A stretch of 64,000 nt of DNA from Kribbella voronezhensis (GTDB taxonomy: Bacteria > Actinomycetota > Actinomycetes > Propionibacteriales > Kribbellaceae): NCBI RefSeq assembly GCF_004365175.1, contig NZ_SOCE01000001.1, positions 2,653,154 through 2,717,153 on the forward strand. Direction: 5' to 3'. Below the pieces are notes generated by a model. The model was not told the origin of the DNA. It did not search any database and worked only from the letters and a program-made list of their open reading frames with translations. This document shows, piece after piece, positions 18,692 through 27,600 of the stretch; the first letter of the stretch is position 1, and each line of letters starts with the position of its first letter. The position numbers and the translations under genes were made by a program.

Positions 18692-19813
18692 GTGTCCAAC
18701 CATGACTGGAGCGAGCCACCAGGGCCGCATCCGCCGCCGGGGCCGCTGCCCGACGGCTCGATACCGCTTTACGGCAGCCATCCGCTGCCGGGGATGCCGG
18801 GGGGCGAACCGGCGCTGCCGCGAGTGGGCTGGGGGCCTGAGATCGGCGGCGAGCACACCTTTCGGCACGGCGGCCCGCAACCGAAGCGCCGCAGGACTGG
18901 GCTGGGGATCAGCCTCCTGCTGCTCGGCGGTATCGCTGTGGCCGTCGTGATCGCCGCGCTGGCCCTGCGCGACGACACCTTCACGACGGTGGCACCGGTT
19001 CCAGGCGCCGGACTGACCGGGCCCTCGACCTCCCAGACGCCGTCGCCTGGAACCGCCGACGACGGTGCGGCGTCGCAGGACGGTATGAAGGTCGTCACCA
19101 GCGATGCGTTCTACGCCTCCGGAGCCCAGGGATCGGTCGGCTGCCGGGAGCCGCGGGCCGCCCTGAGCAGCCCCGCCGCAGTACGCGGGTACTACGCCAA
19201 CCTGATCGGCTGCCTCAATCGCGCCTGGGCCGGCAAGGTCCAGGGCGCCAAGCACACCTACACGGCACCGCGGGTGCTGTTCTGGTCAGGGCAGGTCCAG
19301 TCGCCCTGTGCCGGCAGTTCGGCGGTCTCGTTCTACTGCGCCACGAGCCAGACGCTCTACCTGAAGTTCGAGGACGACATCAAGCTGTGGAATCGCGCCT
19401 CCGACCCCGGCAACCGGGCGTTCGCGCGGATGTGGGCGACCTACACGGCCGGGCACGAGTTCGCCCATCACCTGCAGCAGCTGACCGGCATCCTGGCTGC
19501 CGCGCATCAACTGGAGTACGACGCGCCTGACCGCGAGGCCCGGCTCGAGCTGAGCCGGCGGGTCGAGCTGCAGGCTTCCTGTCTCGGCACCGCCTTCATG
19601 GGGGCCAACAAGATCTCGTACGGCATCACCGGTCTCGACCTGACGATCTACCGCAGGTACGTCGAGGCGCAGACCGGCGACGAGAACAACCGCGGTGGAC
19701 CGCGGGACCACGGCGCCCGGGCCAGTCACCAGTACTGGGCCGCGCGCGGTTTCAACACCAGCAACAGCGCCTACTGCAACACGTTCACGGCTTCGGCCAG
19801 CAAGGTCTCGTGA
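18692..19813 (+). CDS. Membrane-anchored zinc metallopeptidase, paralog D
   Basis: 373 residues, the shortest of the six, with a short cytoplasmic tail (about 65 residues) and short linker. The membrane helix follows PKRRRTG. The zinc site is HEFAHH at 255-260, the only copy with Ala in place of Gly. ELQASC follows, and the end is CNTFTASASKVS. The GTG has GGGGGATGAGGAA upstream, and a TAGCCT box at 18638-18643 may provide a separate promoter. It is followed nine bases later by paralog E, so D and E form an operon. Confidence 0.85.
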   Translation: MSNHDWSEPPGPHPPPGPLPDGSIPLYGSHPLPGMPGGEPALPRVGWGPEIGGEHTFRHGGPQPKRRRTGLGISLLLLGGIAVAVVIAALALRDDTFTTVAPVPGAGLTGPSTSQTPSPGTADDGAASQDGMKVVTSDAFYASGAQGSVGCREPRAALSSPAAVRGYYANLIGCLNRAWAGKVQGAKHTYTAPRVLFWSGQVQSPCAGSSAVSFYCATSQTLYLKFEDDIKLWNRASDPGNRAFARMWATYTAGHEFAHHLQQLTGILAAAHQLEYDAPDREARLELSRRVELQASCLGTAFMGANKISYGITGLDLTIYRRYVEAQTGDENNRGGPRDHGARASHQYWAARGFNTSNSAYCNTFTASASKVS

Positions 19814-19822
19814 GGAGTATCG

Positions 19823-21565
19823 ATGTCGGACAACTGGAAACCACCCCCGGGGCGGGACGAACCGGAGCCGGAGGGCGAACAGCCCACCGAGCCGCCGGCG
19901 CAACCGCCGTCCCGCCGGGATGGCCAGTCGCCCCTGTGGTGGACCGAGTCCGCCGAGAAGCCCCAGGAGTATCTGCAACCCGGTCCCCCTGCGAGCGCCT
20001 CGCAGCCGCCGGTCCCCCCGAGCACCCCACCCAGCGGCCAACCGACGCCGACTCGCCCCGCCCCACAGGGTCGACCGGGCACGTCTGAGCGCCCCGCCCC
20101 GCAGAGTGGACCAGCCACGCCTGACCGGCCCGCGCAGCAGAGCGGCTGGACGTCTCCGGATCGCGCCGCAGGGAACCAGCCGCCGTACTCCGGCCCGCCA
20201 GCAGCCCCCCGCGGCCAGCACGCCGGAGGCCCAGGAGCAGAGGGACCTGGTACGCCGGCCCGCCCTGCCGCGCCTCGCCACCAGGCCCCGGCCGGTGGCC
20301 AAGCGCCTGGCGGTTACACGCCGCCCGGAAGCTCAGTGCCTCCACAGAGCCCGTGGTCGAGCACACCACAAAGTGGCGCTGGGCAACCGAACCCGTGGTC
20401 CGCAGCCGCCAGTACGCCGTACCCGCCGGCCGGTACGCCGTACCCGCCCGCCGGATCGCAGAGCGGCCCCACCGGACCGCAGGGTGGCCCGCCCGGCTTC
20501 CAGGGCTTCCCGCCGGCCACCGGTCCGGCCCAGGGTGGTCAGCCGAGCTGGCAGTACCCGCCGATCCCGATCCCGAAGCCACCGGGCGCGGGCCGGCGGC
20601 GGAAGCCGCGCGGTACGCCGAAGGGCCTGCTGATCGGCCTGGTCGTGCTCGCGGTTCTGGTCGTCGGCACCGGCGTCACGTACGCGCTCCGCAACAACGG
20701 CGACGACAACAAGGCGACTGTGACGGACACCCCGTCGGCGACGCCGTCCGAGACTCCTTCGGAAACTCCTTCGGAGACACCCTCGGCAAGTCCGACGCCG
20801 ACCCCGACGCCCACGGTCAAGCCGAAGCCGAAGCCGCGCCAACTCACGCCGTACGAGCTGGTCGCGAAGAACAAGCTCTACGCGGTCGGCGCCGTGCAGG
20901 CGTCGCGGTGCACCGAGCCGCCGTACCGGCCGACCACCTTCGCGGCGGTCAAGGCGTACTACAACCGCATGCTGCCGTGTCTGAACCGGACCTGGTGGCT
21001 GGCGATGCAGAAGGCCAAGCTGCCGTTCCGGGCGCCGCACGTGATCGTGTACGCCAACACGGTCAAGACACCGTGCGGAATCGAACGGGGCACGCGGGGC
21101 TTCTACTGCGGCGCCAACGAGGCGATCTACATGCCGTTCAACGTGGACTACAACAACTACAAGGTGAACCCGATCTACACCCGCGCGTGGATGCTGAACA
21201 CGTTCGCGCACGAGTACGGGCACCACGTGCAGCAGCTGACCGGCATCTTCGGCGCCTCGTTCGCCCGGCAGGCGACGATGGCCGACCCGGCCATGCGGCT
21301 GCTGGAGAGCCGCAAGCGCGAACTGCAGGCCTCCTGCCTCGGTTCGGCGTACCTGGGCGCGGACGCGCAGTTCATCCCGCTCAAGGGCGAGCTGCTGGCC
21401 AGCTGGAAGTTCGCGGTCGCCAACGCCGGTGACGAGTTCTCCAAGCCGAAGGTGCGCGACCACGGCGCGAAGGTGAACCACAACTTCTGGTCCACCCGTG
21501 GAATCACCTACCGCGACCCGCGCTACTGCAACACCTTCCAGTCACCACCGCAGTACACCTACTGA
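19823..21565 (+). CDS. Membrane-anchored zinc metallopeptidase, paralog E
   Basis: 580 residues, the longest copy owing to an approximately 265-residue Pro/Gln/Ala/Gly-rich cytoplasmic part, largely disordered by composition. The membrane helix GLLIGLVVLAVLVVGTGVTY follows RRRKPRG. A Thr/Ser/Pro linker repeats ETPSETPSETPS. The zinc site is HEYGHH at 463-468; ELQASC follows, and the end is CNTFQSPPQYTY. GTGAGGAG precedes the ATG and overlaps the stop region of paralog D. It ends at a strong terminator shared with convergent DUF2207 copy 2. Confidence 0.85.
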   Translation: MSDNWKPPPGRDEPEPEGEQPTEPPAQPPSRRDGQSPLWWTESAEKPQEYLQPGPPASASQPPVPPSTPPSGQPTPTRPAPQGRPGTSERPAPQSGPATPDRPAQQSGWTSPDRAAGNQPPYSGPPAAPRGQHAGGPGAEGPGTPARPAAPRHQAPAGGQAPGGYTPPGSSVPPQSPWSSTPQSGAGQPNPWSAAASTPYPPAGTPYPPAGSQSGPTGPQGGPPGFQGFPPATGPAQGGQPSWQYPPIPIPKPPGAGRRRKPRGTPKGLLIGLVVLAVLVVGTGVTYALRNNGDDNKATVTDTPSATPSETPSETPSETPSASPTPTPTPTVKPKPKPRQLTPYELVAKNKLYAVGAVQASRCTEPPYRPTTFAAVKAYYNRMLPCLNRTWWLAMQKAKLPFRAPHVIVYANTVKTPCGIERGTRGFYCGANEAIYMPFNVDYNNYKVNPIYTRAWMLNTFAHEYGHHVQQLTGIFGASFARQATMADPAMRLLESRKRELQASCLGSAYLGADAQFIPLKGELLASWKFAVANAGDEFSKPKVRDHGAKVNHNFWSTRGITYRDPRYCNTFQSPPQYTY

Positions 21566-21571
21566 ACACGG

Positions 21572-21604
21572 ACAAGGGCCCCTGGGAATCCCAGGGGCCC
21601 TTGT
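21572..21604. terminator. Bidirectional hairpin terminator
   Basis: A near-perfect inverted repeat with 16-base arms (ACAAGGGCCCCTGGGA and its complement) between convergent peptidase E and DUF2207 copy 2, followed by TT in both directions. Confidence 0.88.
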
Positions 21605-21616
21605 TCATAGAGCGTT

Positions 21617-23302
21617 TCAGAACAGGCGGCGCGCGTGCGTCAGCGTGCCACCGAAGGCCGTGACGAAGTTGGACAGCGACTCGCCGATGTCGGAGAGGTG
21701 CCAGTTCTCCGGGCCCGAGTACCAGCCGATCCCCGCATCCGGGTCATCGTCGTCGTCCGTGGCGGCGATCTCCTGCGCCCACTTCTCCGTCAGGCCCAGT
21801 ACGGCGGCGTACGGCAGGCAGCGGGACGCGAACTCCAACCGGTGACTCTGCGGCAGATCGGCAGAGCTCTCGTTGCTCAGGTACGCCTGCAGCCCGGCCA
21901 CACGACCCAGTACTGCGGCGCCGCGGGCCGTCCGCGCCGGGGCAACCTGCCCGGCCAGCGTCAACGCCGCACCGGCCAGCATCACCGCGAACCCGACCAG
22001 CCCGAACTTGCTGACAACTGCCAGCACGATCGTCAGGATCACCCCTGCACCGAGCAGGACGAGGCCCGCCGTCGACCAGCGGTTCCGTACTGCGTCCGGC
22101 CGGCTCGCGAACCACCCTTGCGTGACGACATCGGCGTACAGGTGCTCGCGGACCAGGCCGAGGCGCGGCCGCAGCGCCGGTCCGAGCGTGGACACTACGA
22201 CGGTCTCCCCATCGGCGAAGACGGCGTCCAGCAAAGCCTTCTCGTACGGGAGCAACTCCGGACCGCCGGCGTTCAGTCGCCGCAGCTGCCAGTCCAGCTT
22301 GCCGAACTGGCTCTGCCGCGGCAGCTCTTCGATCGTCAGGTAATTGCGCACGGCAAGGTCCAGCAGGGTCGCGGTGATGTCCACGACGTCTGCGGTCTCG
22401 TCCACCACAGTGCCGACCTGGCCGGGCCGGATCCCATCGGGCGCGGCGAACTGCGGCCCGTCGGCTCCGTCCAGCACAGGACGCTCCGGTCCACCGGCGA
22501 CGGTCTTGCCGGCGTCACGGCCGCGGAAGAACCACAGCGCCGCCGCACCGAGCAGTCCGAGGCCCAGCAGCAACGCGCTCAGGCCGAGCGTCGAGGAGTC
22601 GACAGTGAACGCGCGCCCGAGGGTCCAGCGTGTCTTGAACTGCGCGTTGGGCTTGACGGTCGCCTGGTCGCTCAGCCCGGTCAGGAAGGTCAACCGGCCA
22701 CCGGCGGGCACGCCGTCCTGCTCGATCTGCAGGGCAGCGTTCTCCGCCAGCTGCGACGAAGTACACGGCATGCTCGAGCCGACCCGGCCGGAGAAGCAGG
22801 TGACCCACGTGGCGAACGGAACGTTGACGACCACGGTCGCCTTCGGGATGGCCGCACTGAAGCCCTGCACGATCGGCCAGCTGACCTCGCGGCCCTCTGT
22901 CGAGTCGGCCACCACGTTGCTCACCGTGTAGGTGTAGACGACCTTGGACCGGCCGGACACCTTCACGCTGATCTGCCGGCCGTTGTCGACGGCCGAGTTC
23001 TCCAGACCCTCCGCGGGCTTGCCGTTCACCGTGGCCGACACGTCGCCGAGCTCGTAGGTGCGGTCCTGCTCCGCGTCCGAGCGCACCCGGTTGGTCAGCG
23101 TACGGCGGAACGTGTCGCCGCCCGTTGTCAGGTCGACGGTCTCCTTGACCTGCAGGACACCGTCCCGCGTCAGGGTCGCCTCGGCGGCGTACCCGGTGAT
23201 CTGGTCGTCCGCCGCCTGCGCGGGGACCGTGCCGAGGGCAACGAAAGCGGTCGCGAACGACACGAACAGGGCGGCCGGCAAGAGGCGGCGCTTCAGTGAC
23301 AT
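21617..23302 (-). CDS. DUF2207 family membrane protein, copy 2
   Basis: 561 residues. Signal peptide (1 to about 31, PAQAAD), an exported DUF2207 domain with AEATLTRDGVLQVKETVDL, then a membrane helix (GLSALLLGLGLLGAAALWFF). A soluble segment includes GIRPGQVGTVVDETADVVDI, a pair of helices lies near residue 440, and the tail GWYSGPENWHLSDIGESLSNF ends it. The same architecture as copy 1 is followed segment by segment. Function unknown. It is divergent from peptidase F with only 78 bases between. The open frame extends upstream, but the signal peptide and the TACCCT box fix ATG 23302. Confidence 0.86.
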   Translation of the reverse strand: MSLKRRLLPAALFVSFATAFVALGTVPAQAADDQITGYAAEATLTRDGVLQVKETVDLTTGGDTFRRTLTNRVRSDAEQDRTYELGDVSATVNGKPAEGLENSAVDNGRQISVKVSGRSKVVYTYTVSNVVADSTEGREVSWPIVQGFSAAIPKATVVVNVPFATWVTCFSGRVGSSMPCTSSQLAENAALQIEQDGVPAGGRLTFLTGLSDQATVKPNAQFKTRWTLGRAFTVDSSTLGLSALLLGLGLLGAAALWFFRGRDAGKTVAGGPERPVLDGADGPQFAAPDGIRPGQVGTVVDETADVVDITATLLDLAVRNYLTIEELPRQSQFGKLDWQLRRLNAGGPELLPYEKALLDAVFADGETVVVSTLGPALRPRLGLVREHLYADVVTQGWFASRPDAVRNRWSTAGLVLLGAGVILTIVLAVVSKFGLVGFAVMLAGAALTLAGQVAPARTARGAAVLGRVAGLQAYLSNESSADLPQSHRLEFASRCLPYAAVLGLTEKWAQEIAATDDDDDPDAGIGWYSGPENWHLSDIGESLSNFVTAFGGTLTHARRLF

Positions 23303-23324
23303 GGCACGAGGGTAGTCTCGTGCC
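23303..23324. promoter_or_regulatory. Inverted repeat overlapping the -10 box of DUF2207 copy 2
   Basis: GGCACGAG-N6-CTCGTGCC, perfect 8-base arms, directly before the ATG of DUF2207 copy 2 and in the 78-base divergent gap with peptidase F. The minus-strand -10 box TACCCT (23309-23314) lies inside it, six bases from the ATG. A repressor bound here would block the DUF2207 promoter, and perhaps the opposite one. Confidence 0.6.
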
Positions 23325-23380
23325 GGTTCGCCCTGCGAACCTGCTCGATCAGTACCGGCCGTGATGAAGGGGAACGACAC

Positions 23381-24586
23381 GTGAGCAACCCGTACGGGTA
23401 CGGCGGCGGTCCCCAGAGCCGGCCGGCTCCCCCGCCCGGTGTACTCCCACCACCCCAGGCAGCTCCCTGGCAACAGCAGCCTGGTCCGTTCCCCCAGCAG
23501 CCGGGTCCCTTCCCGCAGCAGGGCGGCCAGCACCCGCAGTACCAGCAACCGGGCGCCCCGTACCAGCAACCGGGCGGCCCGTACCAGCAGCCAGGTGGTC
23601 AGTACCCGCAGCAGGGCCAGCAGTACCCCGGGCAATGGGCCCAGCCGTACTACGGCGGCCCGGGCCAGTTCAACGGCTTCCAGCCGCAGCGCCGCAAGTC
23701 GGGTGCGGCCAAGTTCGTCCTGATCGGCTTCGTCGTGGTCGCCTTCCTCGGCATCACGCTCGCCGTGCTCGGGGTGATGCTGGGCGGCAGCACCGATACC
23801 ACTGCGGACCCGAGCGTCAGCGGCCCCTCCATCGTGCCGACCGCGACCACCAAGCCGGAGAAGGGCTCGGCCGAGGACTACCTGCTCAACAGCCCGCTCT
23901 ACCAGGCCGGTGCGCTGCAGGAGATGAACTGCCCGGCCGAGAAGCTCGGCGACGGCAGCCTGGACGCCCAGAAGCGGTACTACACCAAGCTGTTCAGCTG
24001 CCTCAACGACGCCTGGCGTCCGGTGTTCAGCAAGCTCGGCGAGAGCCAGCCGGATCCTGGTCTGGTGGTGTTCGACAAGCCCGTCAGTACTCCGTGTGGC
24101 AGCTTCAAGCCGCTGTCCGGCCGTGTGCTGGCGTTCTACTGCTACGGCAACCACGTGATGTACACGGACGTGCTGCAGATGAACAAGGCGTTCGGCCCCA
24201 AGGAGGACCTCGCCTACCTGATGACGATCGCGCACGAGTACGGCCACCACGTGCAGGGCGTCAGCGGGCTGTTCTACGCGCGAGCCGTCTACCTGCAGGA
24301 CCATCCCAGCGAGAAGCTGGAGAGCTCACGCCGCAACGAACTGCAGGCCTCCTGTCTGGGCGGCGTGTTCAGCCGGGCCGTGGCGAAGTCGTACCCGCTG
24401 ACGAAGCGGATGAAGGAGTTCGAGTACCAGGCGAGCAACAGCTTCGGTGAGTCGGAGGACACTCCGGAGGACGAGCGGACGCACGGTCTGGCCACCAGCC
24501 AGGGCTTCTGGATCGAGAACGGCTTCAACATCGGCGAGACCAAGGCCTGCAACACCTTCGCGGCGCCGACCAAGCTGGTGAACTAG
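23381..24586 (+). CDS. Membrane-anchored zinc metallopeptidase, paralog F
   Basis: 401 residues. The cytoplasmic tail has QQPGGPYQQPGG-type repeats. The membrane helix is FVLIGFVVVAFLGITLAVLG, with a short linker. The zinc site is HEYGHH at 285-290, ELQASC follows, and the end is CNTFAAPTKLVN. GTG 23381 is preceded by AAGGGGA. It is divergent from DUF2207 copy 2. It is the most different of the six in the catalytic domain by eye (for example HHVQGVSG in place of HH(I/V/L)Q(Q/N)(I/L/M)TG). Confidence 0.85.
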   Translation: MSNPYGYGGGPQSRPAPPPGVLPPPQAAPWQQQPGPFPQQPGPFPQQGGQHPQYQQPGAPYQQPGGPYQQPGGQYPQQGQQYPGQWAQPYYGGPGQFNGFQPQRRKSGAAKFVLIGFVVVAFLGITLAVLGVMLGGSTDTTADPSVSGPSIVPTATTKPEKGSAEDYLLNSPLYQAGALQEMNCPAEKLGDGSLDAQKRYYTKLFSCLNDAWRPVFSKLGESQPDPGLVVFDKPVSTPCGSFKPLSGRVLAFYCYGNHVMYTDVLQMNKAFGPKEDLAYLMTIAHEYGHHVQGVSGLFYARAVYLQDHPSEKLESSRRNELQASCLGGVFSRAVAKSYPLTKRMKEFEYQASNSFGESEDTPEDERTHGLATSQGFWIENGFNIGETKACNTFAAPTKLVN

Positions 24587-24634
24587 TTGGTGTCCACGTT
24601 GCGCGGAGTTTCAGAACAGGACAGTTGAGCGGCG

Positions 24635-24640
24635 TATTAT
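24635..24640 (+). promoter_or_regulatory. -10 box of the Pls-like synthetase gene (leaderless)
   Basis: TATTAT, the best match to TATAAT seen in the window, six bases before GTG 24647. No clear -35 element is visible. Confidence 0.55.
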
Positions 24641-24646
24641 CCGCCC

Positions 24647-27600
24647 GTGACACTGCGACGGGGGGACAGCGCTCCGCCCGAGCGAACCTTGGTGGACATC
24701 CTGCAGGCGACTGCGGCGAGCCACCCGGATGAACCGGCACTCGACGACGGCAGCGTCAGTCTCAGCTACACCGAACTGCTCAACCGGACAACGAAGTTCG
24801 CCCGCCGGCTGACCGAGCTCGGCATCGGCCCCGGTGACCGGGTCGGCGTCCGGATCTCGTCCGGCCACAACGACCTGTACGTCGCGATCCTCGGCACCCT
24901 GCAAGCCGGCGCCGCCTACGTGCCGGTCGACGCCGACGATCCCGAGGAGCGCGCCGAACTCGTCTTCGGCGAAGCCGCCGTCGCCGCGATCGTCACCGAC
25001 GACCTGGAAGTCAGGAGCACCCGACCCGTCCCGGAGCCGGACGAGGACGGGTACTACGACTTCCCGTACTCCGCCCGGATGGACGCTCCCGACGAGGCCT
25101 CAGCCCCTGGCCGGCCGGACACCGACGGGCCGACCCCCGACGACGACGCCTGGATCATCTTCACCTCCGGCTCGACCGGCGTACCGAAGGGTGTCGCGGT
25201 CACGCATCGTTCGGCGGCCGCCTTCGTGGACGCCGAGGCGCGGCTCTTCCTGCAGTCCGAACCGATCGGCCCCGAGGACCGGGTCCTGGCCGGCCTGTCG
25301 GTCGCGTTCGACGCGTCCTGCGAGGAGATGTGGCTCGCCTGGCGGTACGGCGCCTGCCTGGTTCCCGCGCCGCGATCACTCGTCCGCAGTGGGATGGACC
25401 TCGGACCATGGCTGGTCGCACAGGGCATCACCGTCGTGTCGACGGTGCCGACACTGGCCGCCCTGTGGCCGGCGGACGCGCTCGACCAGGTCAGGCTGTT
25501 GATCTTCGGCGGCGAGGCGTGCCCACCCGAACTGGCTGAGCGGCTCGCCGTCGACGGACGCGAGGTCTGGAACACGTACGGCCCGACCGAGGCGACCGTG
25601 GTCGCCTGCGGCGCCCAGTTGACCGGGGCAGGCCAGGTCCGGATCGGGTTGCCGTTGGACGGCTGGGACCTGGCCGTGGTGGATGCCGCAGGCAACGAAG
25701 TACCGGAGGGCGGAACCGGTGAGCTGATCATCGGTGGGGTCGGGCTGGCCCGGTACCTCGATCCGGCCAAGGACGCGGAGAAGTTCGCGCCGATGCCGGC
25801 ACTGGGCTGGGAGCGCGCCTACCGCAGTGGCGACCTGGTCCGCAACGAGTCGGAGGGCCTGGTGTTCATGGGCCGAGCCGACGAGCAGATCAAGCTCGGT
25901 GGCCGCCGGATCGAGCTGGGTGAAGTGGACGCCGCTCTGCAGGCTCTTCCTGGCGTCACGGGCGCTGCGGCCGCAGTACGGGCCAGTGCCGCGGGGAATC
26001 AGTTGCTGGTCGGCTACGTAGTACCGGAGGATCCAGAAGCGTTCGACAGCAAGGCTGCTACCGAACGACTGCGGGAGGAGTTGCCTGCGGCACTGGTCCC
26101 GCTCCTGGCCATCACCGACACGTTGCCGACCAGGACCTCGGGCAAAGTGGATCGCAACGCACTGCCCTGGCCACTGCCGGGCATGGAGACGGACGGGCCG
26201 CCTGCTGAGCTGGACGGCACTGCTGGCTGGCTGGCCGAGCGGTGGACGAAGGTCCTCGGCGCCACCGTCACCGGGGCGGACAACGACTTCTTCCTGCACG
26301 GTGGCGGCAGCCTCGCCGCCGCGCAACTCGTCTCACTCCTGAGAGAGCGGTACGCCGAGGCGACGGTCAGCGACATCTACGAGTACCCGCGGCTCGGTGC
26401 GCTCGCAGACCGGCTCGACTCGTTCACCACTTCTCAGGAGCCGGTCGAGATCCGTGAGGTCCGTCCGACTCCACCTGGGACGCAACTACTGCAGACCGCA
26501 CTGACCTTGCTGCTCCAGACCGTCGTCGGTGTTCGCTGGCTCGTCTGGCTCTTCACACTGAACAACCTGCTCGCCTGGTCGGACGGTCCGCATCCCTGGA
26601 TGCGCACGGTGTCCTGGTGGTGGATCCTGGCCGGCTGGCTGATCCTGATCACTCCTGCCGGGCGCATGGGGATCGCTGTCGTCGGTGCGCGGCTCTTGCT
26701 GCGTGGCGTGAAACCAGGCGTCTACCCGCGGGGCGGCAACGTCCACGTGCGACTCTGGGCCGCAGAGAACCTCGCTGACGCCGCAGGGGCGGCCAACCTT
26801 GCCGGAGCGCCCTGGATCGCTTACTACGCAAGGGCTCTCGGCGCGAAGGTCGGTCGCGGCGTAGACCTGCACACTCTCCCGCCCGTGACGGGGTTCTTCA
26901 CGATGGGCCGTGGCGCGTCGATCGAGCCAGAGGTCGACCTGTCCGGCTACTGGATCGACGGCGACCGCCTGCACGTCGGCACTGTCACAGTAGGAGCAGA
27001 GGCCGTTGTCGGGTCGCGCAGCACCCTCCTGCCGGGCGCCGAGATCGGTCGCAACGCAGAGATCGCCGCCGGCTCCGCGGTGTCGGGCAAGGTACCGCCG
27101 GCCGAACGCTGGTCCGGATCACCGGCCAGCCGCGTCGGCAGAGCTCGTCACCCCTGGCCCGACGAACGCCCGGCGCGGGCTCCGTGGTGGGTCCTCGCGT
27201 ACGGCGCTGCTTCGGCCCTCATGTCGCTCTTGCCGTTGGCTGCCGCTGCGCTTGCTGTCGTCATCCTCGGCCACGCGGTCCGAGGTACCGCCTCGCTCGG
27301 CGACGCCGCAGTACAGGCGTTGTGGGCCATCCCGCTGATGACACTGGTCGGTTTCGCAGCCTTGGCCGTCCTGACCCTGATCGGCGTACGGCTGCTCGGT
27401 ATCGGGATCAAGCCCGGTCACTACCCGGTGCGTAGCCGGATCGGCTGGCAGGTGTGGGCTACCGAGCGCCTGCTGGACTCCGCCCGGACACTGCTGTTCC
27501 CGCTCTATGCGAGCCTGTTGACGCCGTGGTGGTTGCGCGCGCTCGGCGCGAAGATCGGCCGCGATGTCGAAGCGTCGACGGTGCTGCTGCTACCGAAGAT

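Noticed and set aside
21617-24304. A single long minus-strand gene reaching to 24304
   Set aside because: The part beyond 23302 is antisense to the well-supported peptidase F gene; a signal peptide and -10 box mark the true start at 23302.
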